Shown here piece after piece: positions 36,142 to 45,800 of a stretch of DNA of 64,000 nucleotides. Source of the stretch: Brevibacterium sanguinis (GTDB lineage: Bacteria; Actinomycetota; Actinomycetes; Actinomycetales; Brevibacteriaceae). The first letter of the stretch is position 1, and every line of letters starts with the position of its first letter. A program made the translations under genes and the position numbers. Where the stretch lies: NCBI RefSeq assembly GCF_003315415.1, contig NZ_QNSB01000004.1:124001-188000 (forward strand), written 5' to 3'. Under the pieces are notes generated by a model. The model saw only the letters and a list, made by a program, of their open reading frames with translations, had not been told where the DNA came from and ran no database searches.

Positions 36142-37593
36142 TCAGCTGTCCTTGAGGTGGTAGCGGTAGCCGTCCGCCGTGTCCTCGATGACGACGCCCG
36201 CTGCCGCCAGGTTGTCGCGGATGGCGTCGGCGACCGCGAAGTTCCGCTGCGCCTTCGCCGCGGCCCGCTGCTCGGCGAGTCCGGCGACGAGGGCGTCGAG
36301 GGCGAACTCGAGCTTCGGGTCCGCGCTTGAGGCCGCCCACACCTCGGCGCTGGGATTGACGCCGAGGATGTCGAGCATGAGCTCCACCTCGGCGACGATC
36401 CCCCGCAGCCGAGCTCTCTCGGCCGCGGAGTCGAGGAGCTTGGCGCCCTCGGTGACCCTCGCGAAGACGACGGACAGCGCGCGCGGCACGCCGAGGTCGT
36501 CGTCGAGGGCCGCGGCGAACTCCGCGGGCACGTCGACGCTGCGCTCGGCGTAGCCGGAGTGGACGTTCGGCAGGGCCGGCGCCTCGTCGCCGAGGGCCTG
36601 ACGGGCGCGGTCGAGGAAGTTCGCCAGCCGGTCGAGGGAGGCGGTCTGCCGCTCCATCGCCTCGGCGGAGAACTCGAGGATCGAACGGTAGCCGGCGCTC
36701 GTGAGGAAGTAGCGCACGGCCAGGGGGCTGAACCGGGCGAAGAGATCGGAGGCGAAGACGGAGTTGCCGAGCGACTTCGACATCTTGTCCCCGCCGACGT
36801 TGAGCAGTCCGGAGTGCATCCAGATCTTCGCGAAGCCGTCCCCGGCCGCGCGGGCCTGGGCGAGCTCGTTCTCGTGGTGGGGGAAGCGGAGGTCGAGTCC
36901 GCCGCCGTGGATGTCGAATTCGGTGCCGAGGTACTTCATCGACATCGCCGAGCATTCGATGTGCCAGCCGGGGCGCCCGCGGCCCCATGGCGAGGGCCAG
37001 GAGGCGGTGTCGGGTTCGCCGGGCTTGTGCGCCTTCCACAGGGCGAAGTCCCGCGGATCCTTCTTCCCGCGCAGCTCGGAGTCACCGGCGGGCTCCATGT
37101 CGTCGATGCGCTGGTTGGTCAGCTCTCCGTAGTCCGCCCACGAGGTCGCGTCGAAGTACACGTCTCCGCAGCCGTCGAGGGCCGGGTAGGCGTGGCCGGC
37201 GGCGATGAGCCGATCGATGAGCTCGATCATCTCCGTGATGTGGCCGGTCGCCCGCGGTTCGTACGTGGGCGGGAGGACGTCGAGCGCGGCGTAGGCGTCG
37301 GTGAACGCGCGTTCATAGAGGTAGGCGTGGGCGAACCAGGGACGTCCCTCCTCGACCGACTTCGACAGGATCTTGTCGTCGATGTCGGTGACGTTGCGGA
37401 TGAGGGTGACCGCGTAGCCGCGGTAGAGCAGCCACCGGCGCAGCTGGTCGAAGACCGAGGCCGAGCGCAGGTGCCCGATGTGGGGTTCGCCCTGCACCGT
37501 GGCACCACAGACGTAGATCCCGACATGCCCCTCGGCGACGGGGCGCAGTTCTTCCGTTGTGCGGCTGGCGGTGTTGTAGAGAGCGATAGTCAC
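36142..37593 (-). CDS. cysS: Cysteinyl-tRNA synthetase
   Basis: This is a class I synthetase charging tRNA-Cys. HIGH motif in GEPHIGHLRSA, zinc ligands Cys29 (VCGATVQ), Cys, His and Glu in HIECSAMS and HHENELAQ, and KMSKS in GGDKMSKSLGN. The 483-residue length and the AKAQRNFAVADAIRDNL anticodon-side domain fit the family. MshC, the related mycothiol ligase, would lack the C-terminal part present here. It starts with GTG. Confidence 0.95.
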   Translation of the reverse strand: MTIALYNTASRTTEELRPVAEGHVGIYVCGATVQGEPHIGHLRSASVFDQLRRWLLYRGYAVTLIRNVTDIDDKILSKSVEEGRPWFAHAYLYERAFTDAYAALDVLPPTYEPRATGHITEMIELIDRLIAAGHAYPALDGCGDVYFDATSWADYGELTNQRIDDMEPAGDSELRGKKDPRDFALWKAHKPGEPDTASWPSPWGRGRPGWHIECSAMSMKYLGTEFDIHGGGLDLRFPHHENELAQARAAGDGFAKIWMHSGLLNVGGDKMSKSLGNSVFASDLFARFSPLAVRYFLTSAGYRSILEFSAEAMERQTASLDRLANFLDRARQALGDEAPALPNVHSGYAERSVDVPAEFAAALDDDLGVPRALSVVFARVTEGAKLLDSAAERARLRGIVAEVELMLDILGVNPSAEVWAASSADPKLEFALDALVAGLAEQRAAAKAQRNFAVADAIRDNLAAAGVVIEDTADGYRYHLKDS

Positions 37594-37948
37594 ACGGCCA
37601 AGTCTACCGCCGGGTGGCCTCGCGAGCCGATCGCCGGCGAGCGCCCAGGTGGGAGCGATGGTCGCCGAGGTGACGCAGAGTGTCGTCCGGGCGATCCGGC
37701 GGTCCCGCCGCGGGGATTTGCGGTGTCCGGATTTCGATATGAGACTGTTACGCGGTTCAAGTGAGCTGACCCACGCTTCACGGCGAATTCACAGTAAACT
37801 TGTTCCCAGTATTCGAGACAGACGTTCGCTGAACGGGGAGACCCTCCAGGAGGCGACCTGAGTACAGGTCCACGTCGTCATCCCACAGGAGACGGCCCCT
37901 GACCACTGTTCGGCCTCACAACAATGTGGTTGAGAAAGAAAGGACATC
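37594..37948. other. Divergent intergenic region, no gene recognised
   Basis: This 355-bp region separates cysS (minus) and the sodium symporter (plus). It should hold both promoters; I could not assign convincing -35/-10 pairs. The 150 bp before the symporter contain GGGGAGACCCTCC-type short inverted repeats and could be a structured leader. No known riboswitch class was recognised. Confidence 0.5.
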
Positions 37949-39499
37949 ATGTCTACCACCGCTACACCCCAGAGGGAGGTCTTCGCCACCCGGGGCGCGT
38001 TCATCTTCGCGGCCATCGGCTCGGCCGTGGGCCTCGGCAACATCTGGCGCTTCCCCTACGTCACGTATGACAACGGCGGCGGCGCGTTCATCATCCCCTA
38101 TCTGGTCGCACTGCTGACCGCGGGCATCCCCCTGCTGTTCTTCGACTACGCGCTCGGTCACCGGTCCCGCGGGTCGGCTCCCCTGGCGTTCCGGATGGCG
38201 ACGAAGGTCGCCGAGCCCATCGGCTGGTTCCAGACAGGTGTCGCGTTCGTCATCGGCATCTACTACGCGGCGATCATCGCGTGGGCCGGCTGCTACATGT
38301 TCTTCTCGCTCAACCAGGCCTGGGGAGACGACGCCGAGGGATTCCTCTTCGGAGAGTTCCTCCAGCTCGGCGACCCGGGCGTCTCGTTCGACTTCGTCCC
38401 CGGCGTCCTCATCCCGGTCATCCTCGTCTGGGTCATCACCCTGGGCATCCTGCTCATGGGCGTGCAGAACGGGATCGCCGGCTTCTCGAAGATCTTCATC
38501 CCGCTGCTCGTCATCCTGTTCCTCGCCCTGGTCATCCGGGCGCTGTTCCTGCCCGGTGCGGCAGAGGGCCTCAACGCGCTCTTCACCCCGGACTTCGCGG
38601 CACTGGCGGATCCCGCGGTGTGGATCGCGGCCTACGGGCAGATCTTCTTCTCCCTGTCGATCGCCTTCGGCATCATGATCACCTACGCCTCGTACCTCAA
38701 GCGGAAGACGAACCTCACCGGTTCGGGCCTGGTCGTCGCGTTCTCGAACTCCGGTTTCGAGATCCTCGCGGGCATCGGCGTCTTCGCCGCGCTCGGCTTC
38801 ATGGCCACCGCGCAGGGCACCGAGGTCTCCGAGGTCGCCTCGAGCGGCATCGGTCTCGCCTTCGTCGGGTTCCCGACGCTGATCTCCGAGATGCCGGGCG
38901 GCGGACTGTTCGGCTTCGCCTTCTTCGCCTGCCTCGTCTTCGCCGGGCTCACCTCGCTGATCTCCATCGTGCAGGTGCCCATCCAGGCGCTGCGTGAGAA
39001 GTTCGGCGTCGGCAACAAGGCGTCGATCCTGCTGGTCGGAGGCGTCATGGCGGTCATCTCGATCCTCCTCATGCCGACCGTCACCGGCCTCTACGTCCTC
39101 GACACCGTCGATGCGTGGGCCAACAACATCGGCATCGTCGGTGCGGCCGTCGTCGGTCTCATCGTCGTCGGCTGGGTGGCCCGGAAGCTGCCGCTGCTGC
39201 GTGATCACCTCAATGCGATCTCGAGCTTCAAGGTCGGCCGGGTGTGGATGATCGTCCTCGGCGGAATCACCACCGTGGTACTGGCCTACATGCTCATCAC
39301 CCAGATCATCACCTACGTCACCGAGGGGTACGAGGGCTACCCGCCGCTCATCACCGGCGTCTTCGGCTGGGGCATGATCGGCCTGCTCATCGTCATCGCC
39401 ATCGTGCTGTCGCTCATCAAGTGGCCGCAGAAGACACTCGACGACACCGACGCCTCCGTCGCGGACTCGGTGCACGAAGAACTCAAAGGAGGTAAGTGA
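37949..39499 (+). CDS. Sodium-dependent amino-acid symporter (NSS/SNF family)
   Basis: This is a 516-residue transporter of the neurotransmitter:sodium symporter family. Segment 1 has the sodium/substrate motif GSAVGLGNIWRFPY, followed by DNGGGAFIIPYL. About 12 membrane segments are visible. The C-terminal end overlaps the start of a tiny MetS-like gene in TGATG. That pairing is known for the methionine/alanine importer MetPS of Corynebacterium glutamicum, so methionine or alanine uptake is likely. GAAAGGA precedes the ATG. Confidence 0.92.
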   Translation: MSTTATPQREVFATRGAFIFAAIGSAVGLGNIWRFPYVTYDNGGGAFIIPYLVALLTAGIPLLFFDYALGHRSRGSAPLAFRMATKVAEPIGWFQTGVAFVIGIYYAAIIAWAGCYMFFSLNQAWGDDAEGFLFGEFLQLGDPGVSFDFVPGVLIPVILVWVITLGILLMGVQNGIAGFSKIFIPLLVILFLALVIRALFLPGAAEGLNALFTPDFAALADPAVWIAAYGQIFFSLSIAFGIMITYASYLKRKTNLTGSGLVVAFSNSGFEILAGIGVFAALGFMATAQGTEVSEVASSGIGLAFVGFPTLISEMPGGGLFGFAFFACLVFAGLTSLISIVQVPIQALREKFGVGNKASILLVGGVMAVISILLMPTVTGLYVLDTVDAWANNIGIVGAAVVGLIVVGWVARKLPLLRDHLNAISSFKVGRVWMIVLGGITTVVLAYMLITQIITYVTEGYEGYPPLITGVFGWGMIGLLIVIAIVLSLIKWPQKTLDDTDASVADSVHEELKGGK

Positions 39500-39603
39500 T
39501 GGAAGCGCCTGCAATCATCATGATGGTCATCGCCATGATCACCGTCTGGGGCGGCCTCGCGGCTGCGATCATGCACCTGCGCAAGCACCCCGACATGGAG
39601 TGA
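39499..39603 (+). CDS. MetS-like small subunit of the sodium symporter
   Basis: This is a 34-residue single-pass membrane peptide (MEAPAIIMMVIAMITVWGG, then a short basic tail ending HPDME). The family is the methionine/alanine importer small subunit. ATG 39499 overlaps the symporter stop and has AAAGGAGG ahead, so it is strongly translated and coupled. The partner relation is known for MetP/MetS; here it is inferred from position and sequence. Confidence 0.87.
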   Translation: MEAPAIIMMVIAMITVWGGLAAAIMHLRKHPDME

Positions 39604-39702
39604 GCTGAGCGAGCTCGAACCTCATATTCGTGAGTTCCGGAGATCGAGCTCGACGCGAAGTCAGTCGGAACGGCAGCAGACCGTCCGATCGACCGATTCC
39701 AC

Positions 39703-39736
39703 CGAGGCGGGCGCGACATCAGTCGCGCCCGCCTCG
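39703..39736 (+). terminator. Terminator of the symporter operon
   Basis: CGAGGCGGGCGCGAC pairs perfectly with GTCGCGCCCGCCTCG (15 bp) around ATCA, followed by a mildly U-rich tail (CATCGTGTTGTCT). It insulates the symporter operon from the CRISPR leader. Confidence 0.85.
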
Positions 39737-39830
39737 CATCGTGTTGTCTGTCGAGCGATCTTCCGATGAGTTCAGAGACAAACTCATCCTCTAGCCTCGA
39801 CTTCGTTAGAATAGATCCAGGTCAAGTAGT
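39737..39830 (+). promoter_or_regulatory. CRISPR leader
   Basis: This 94-bp stretch is AT-richer than its neighbours and directly precedes the first repeat. It carries the inverted repeat GATGAGTT-N8-AACTCATC (39765-39788) and a possible -10 box TAGAAT at 39807. Leader identity is inferred from repeat orientation (5' handle at the right end of the repeat), from perfect repeats on this side and decayed ones at the other end. Confidence 0.75.
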
Positions 39831-42800
39831 GTGCTCCCCGCCTACGCGGGGATGATCCGACGGCGATCAATGCCGTCTGGAATTTCATTAAGTGCTCCCC
39901 GCCTACGCGGGGATGATCCGATGATCCCGCCGTAGGTCTCCCGCTCGATGGGGTGCTCCCCGCCTACGCGGGGATGATCCGGTCACGATCTACCCGGCCG
40001 AGTCGGGTGAGAAGTGCTCCCCGCCTACGCGGGGATGATCCGTCACTCATCGCACTCGCGGCAGACGTCCCGGAGTGCTCCCCGCCTACGCGGGGATGAT
40101 CCCATCCCCGCTGGCAGGGTGATTACACGAGTGACGTGCTCCCCGCCTACGCGGGGATGATCCTTGTCGACCTGTCCGTTTGCCCATACGCTGCCGGTGC
40201 TCCCCGCCTACGCGGGGATGATCCGCCGAGTACCGAAGTCGGTCTATAGAGGCGTATGTGCTCCCCGCCTACGCGGGGATGATCCCTCCAAGTCAATGCC
40301 GGTGGGCGTGGTGATCGTGTGCTCCCCGCCTACGCGGGGATGATCCCGCCATCGCCATGCTGATCTCGTGCGGGGTGAGGTGCTCCCCGCCTACGCGGGG
40401 ATGATCCGAGTAGAACATCGGCACGGCACCGAACGGGCCGGTGCTCCCCGCCTACGCGGGGATGATCCCAACTAGGGTGGCTGCGGAGGCGATGAGGGCT
40501 CGTGCTCCCCGCCTACGCGGGGATGATCCTCCAGAACTCGTCACCCTGAGCGAAGTCGATCGGTGCTCCCCGCCTACGCGGGGATGATCCGTTGATCGCC
40601 GCCACCAGAATCGTGCCCACGATGTGCTCCCCGCCTACGCGGGGATGATCCCCTTGTCTGATGCTGCCCGATGGTGGCAGGCCAGTGCTCCCCGCCTACG
40701 CGGGGATGATCCGCAGGTGTTCGTTTTCACGCTCGGTGGTCTCGCGTGCTCCCCGCCTACGCGGGGATGATCCCCGGGTGTAGACGTACACCAAGCCCCC
40801 GTGGTGGTGCTCCCCGCCTACGCGGGGATGATCCTGCCTCCGCTGACGACATTCAGCTCGCGAAAGAGTGCTCCCCGCCTACGCGGGGATGATCCGAACC
40901 GCCACGGTGCTACGAGGGAAGTGGATTTGTGCTCCCCGCCTACGCGGGGATGATCCGTCCTGGTATCAGCGGGAGAAGTCCAAGGCCGTGTGCTCCCCGC
41001 CTACGCGGGGATGATCCGGACGCAATGAACAACCTCACCGACGACGATCAGTGCTCCCCGCCTACGCGGGGATGATCCCTCGCGGCATTTGCGTTGCACG
41101 TACTCGGCGATGTGCTCCCCGCCTACGCGGGGATGATCCCCGTGGGTGGATGAAGTCGACGTGGTGGACCCGGTGCTCCCCGCCTACGCGGGGATGATCC
41201 CCCTGGCGGGGTGCACGCCGCGGAGAAGCTGATGTGCTCCCCGCCTACGCGGGGATGATCCCACCACATCTCCGCGATGACCTGCTTGTCTCGCGTGCTC
41301 CCCGCCTACGCGGGGATGATCCCAGAAACGGCAACGCCAAATCGAACGAATCGAGGTGCTCCCCGCCTACGCGGGGATGATCCCATCCTTTGCCACGTCG
41401 TCCCCAGATTCTTCGGGTGCTCCCCGCCTACGCGGGGATGATCCGCACAAGCCCATGGAGGTGACGGGGTGACACGAGTGCTCCCCGCCTACGCGGGGAT
41501 GATCCGCGATCCCGTGAGCTATTGCTAGCAACGGAATGGTGCTCCCCGCCTACGCGGGGATGATCCCTGTCGGCTCAACGGCGGAAAGTGGAGAAGCGGG
41601 TGCTCCCCGCCTACGCGGGGATGATCCCTGATGGTAGTTCACCCCGTCACCTCCATCGGCGTGCTCCCCGCCTACGCGGGGATGATCCGTACGCGATCCA
41701 ATGCCAGTGGGAAATGTGGGTGTGCTCCCCGCCTACGCGGGGATGATCCCCGCTCGACACCGGGCCCGCATTCGATGCCGACGTGCTCCCCGCCTACGCG
41801 GGGATGATCCCGAACCCACCACCACCACACAGGAGCACAGCAGGTGCTCCCCGCCTACGCGGGGATGATCCCTGCCACTCGACGACCGTGAATACGGGGT
41901 GCTCGTGCTCCCCGCCTACGCGGGGATGATCCCGATTCTCGCCCGACTGCTTGTCCTGCCACTGCGTGCTCCCCGCCTACGCGGGGATGATCCTAGTTCT
42001 GTGCCATCCACATGTTCTCGAGCATGGTGCTCCCCGCCTACGCGGGGATGATCCGAAAAGCCTCGAAGAATACCGAGCAAACATGATGTGCTCCCCGCCT
42101 ACGCGGGGATGATCCCTCGCAACGCGTGTTGGAGCATCCAACGAATCGGTGCTCCCCGCCTACGCGGGGATGATCCGCGGCGTGCCTTGCTGGTGTCCGG
42201 TCCATGCAGGTGCTCCCCGCCTACGCGGGGATGATCCGCACGGCGATGAGGGCGTTGAGCCGTCCCCCTAGTGCTCCCCGCCTACGCGGGGATGATCCCT
42301 GGCCGCGCTTGAGTTCGGTGGCGATAGTCTGGTGCTCCCCGCCTACGCGGGGATGATCCGGGCTACGGGTCCGGGTGCCGGAACGTCAGGGTGTGCTCCC
42401 CGCCTACGCGGGGATGATCCCCGCGTACTGAGTCGCGTCCGGGTCGATATCGAGTGCTCCCCGCCTACGCGGGGATGATCCGCACCACTGGGTCACAGTG
42501 GAACTGGACAGGCAGTGCTCCCCGCCTACGCGGGGATGATCCCTCCACGGCGAGGGGCGTCTCCCGTCGACGTTCGTGCTCCCCGCCTACGCGGGGATGA
42601 TCCGTGGCGCGCGAACGATCGCGCGATCCGCCGCGCGTGCTCCCCGCCTACGCGGGGATGATCCGTCGAAGCCGCCGAGCGACTCGGAGTAAGCCTCGTG
42701 CTCCCCGCCTACGCGGGGATGATCCGTTCTGACCCACCCACCCGCGCACCACCTCACCGTGCTCCCCGCCTACGCGGGGATGATCCCGTCACCTGGTCCT

Positions 42801-45800
42801 TCTCGCAGTCCCATTTCTCGTGCTCCCCGCCTACGCGGGGATGATCCGGGTCTCCCGGCTGGACCTCGGGATCTGTGTACGTGCTCCCCGCCTACGCGGG
42901 GATGATCCCGCCTTGATCGCCTCCACACGCCCGTGCTCGGGGTGCTCCCCGCCTACGCGGGGATGATCCGCGCGTCGCCCAGAACGTCCACGACCTCAGC
43001 GTGTGCTCCCCGCCTACGCGGGGATGATCCTGGTTCGTCGCGACCCGGACCTCGACGCCCGGGGTGCTCCCCGCCTACGCGGGGATGATCCGATGGACAT
43101 TGTTACCAGACTGTGACCTTGGGCGTGCTCCCCGCCTACGCGGGGATGATCCCAGCCCCTTGCCGATGCGGGGATCAGTCTCGGGGTGCTCCCCGCCTAC
43201 GCGGGGATGATCCGGTGACGATCTACCCGGCCGAGTCGGGTGAGAAGTGCTCCCCGCCTACGCGGGGATGATCCCCCCCCACCGAAGCCCACGCCATCCT
43301 CGAAGACCGTGCTCCCCGCCTACGCGGGGATGATCCCGTGCCGCGCTCGCGGGCTGCGTGAGTCCGTGGGTGCTCCCCGCCTACGCGGGGATGATCCCAC
43401 CTACGACGCCGCGGACCCCGCGCACCGGAAGTGCTCCCCGCCTACGCGGGGATGATCCGACCGCGGGCCACCGTTCCGCGAACGGGATCAAGTGCTCCCC
43501 GCCTACGCGGGGATGATCCCAGCAGCAGATAGTCGGCGAGCGCGGGTCGGACGTGCTCCCCGCCTACGCGGGGATGATCCGAGCCCTGCTGAAGAGCTCC
43601 CCACCCATCAGACGTGCTCCCCGCCTACGCGGGGATGATCCGCCAAAACAGCCGACGTGGAGTTCAAGCACCGAGTGCTCCCCGCCTACGCGGGGATGAT
43701 CCCCCGCCGATCAGATCTCGCTCGGTCAGGTGCTCGTGCTCCCCGCCTACGCGGGGATGATCCCAACCCGCACCCACCATGCCTCAACTGCTATCAGTGC
43801 TCCCCGCCTACGCGGGGATGATCCGCCCATGCTCATCACCGATTCGTCGTGGTCCAGGTGCTCCCCGCCTACGCGGGGATGATCCGTTGTGAGGATACTC
43901 GCCGGTAACATCGGGCAGGTGCTCCCCGCCTACGCGGGGATGATCCTGGGCGGACGAGCTGTGGGTCACCCCGCAGACAGTGCTCCCCGCCTACGCGGGG
44001 ATGATCCCAGCCCATCCCAGCGGACGATGAGCGCACCATGGTGCTCCCCGCCTACGCGGGGATGATCCGGGTGGGGTGCGACGTTCGTCAAGCACACCGG
44101 CGTGCTCCCCGCCTACGCGGGGATGATCCCAGGGGAATCTCCTCATCCGTGAGGTCGTTGCGGTGCTCCCCGCCTACGCGGGGATGATCCGTCCCGCTAC
44201 TTCGGGCAGATCGCCCCGTCGATGTGCTCCCCGCCTACGCGGGGATGATCCCTGGGAGACCCTCGACGATCCCGCCTACGTCATGTGCTCCCCGCCTACG
44301 CGGGGATGATCCGGTCGTCGCCCGTCTCGACGGGGAAGTGGTCAGGTGCTCCCCGCCTACGCGGGGATGATCCGGCGGCTGCTGCTGAGTCGGCGGCGAA
44401 AGCCCAGTGCTCCCCGCCTACGCGGGGATGATCCGCGTCGTGGGCGCCCGTGGGTCTCACCCACTCAGTGCTCCCCGCCTACGCGGGGATGATCCCCCCG
44501 GAGACCTGGTGTTCGACCCCTTCGGAGGGTGCTCCCCGCCTACGCGGGGATGATCCTGGTGGCTCAACGAAACCGCCTGGATACTCATCGTGCTCCCCGC
44601 CTACGCGGGGATGATCCCTGCCCGATGTCGTGGTCACACTCAGTGAGCGTGTGCTCCCCGCCTACGCGGGGATGATCCCGTCGGTGACGATTCATGGAAG
44701 GACAGCGATCAGTGCTCCCCGCCTACGCGGGGATGATCCTGCTCGGCCGCGGTTGGTTCGGGCGGTGCGGGGGTGCTCCCCGCCTACGCGGGGATGATCC
44801 TCCGGGCGGGTCGCCGCCTACTCAACGAATGCAGTGCTCCCCGCCTACGCGGGGATGATCCCTCACCCACCGACTCGGCTTCCACGGCCATGTCGTGCTC
44901 CCCGCCTACGCGGGGATGATCCGCTGCAGCGTTCCACGGTGACGTTGCGGGTGTGGTGCTCCCCGCCTACGCTGGGATGATCCCCCATCCGTCACGGGTG
45001 GGATCATGGTGCCCACGTGCTCCCCGCCTACGCGGGGATGATCCTCGGCGTTCCAGCGGTACCAGCGGCCAGCGAGGGTGCTCCCCGCCTACGCGGGGAT
45101 GATCCGGGTTACGCCGACGAACCGGTGACCAAGACCGTGTGCTCCCCGCCTACGCGGGGATGATCCCACGAACTCCCCGAACGCGGCCACCGACAACGAG
45201 TGCTCCCCGCCTACGCGGGGATGATCCTCAGTGCCATCCCACACCGAGAGGAGGTTCCTCGTGCTCCCCGCCTACGCGGGGATGATCCGAAGAACCTCCA
45301 GGAGGACGCGAGGAAGTCTCGGTGCTCCCCGCCTACGCGGGGATGATCCCCCGCCAGCTCGTCCACGACCTCGAGGCCGACGGTGCTCCCCGCCTACGCG
45401 GGGATGATCCCACGGCAAGCCACCCCGCGATGCTCGCGAGACGGTGCTCCCCGCCTACGCGGGGATGATCCCGCTTCCGGGCGATCCGACTTCGCAGGAG
45501 TGAAGTGCTCCCCGCCTACGCGGGGATGATCCTGCTACGTATCCACGGAACCAAACCCTGCAGGGGTGCTCCCCGCCTACGCGGGGATGATCCCCCATCC
45601 GTCACGGGTGGGAGCATGGTGCCCACGTGCTCCCCGCCTACGCGGGGATGATCCCACGTCGCGCGGGGTGTCGTGCTTGTTGACGCCGTGCTCCCCGCCT
45701 ACGCGGGGATGATCCGTTCTTCCGCAGGTCCTGCTCGTCACCCTTGATGTGCTCCCCGCCTACGCGGGGATGATCCCTGCGGCGACACCCAACGCGACGA

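Noticed and set aside
37800-37948. Riboswitch in the leader of the sodium symporter
   Set aside because: Short inverted repeats are present but none of the SAM, T-box, glycine or yybP-type cores could be recognised.
37916-39514. Long minus-strand frame opposite the sodium symporter
   Set aside because: An Asp/Glu/Arg-rich antisense shadow of a membrane-protein gene.
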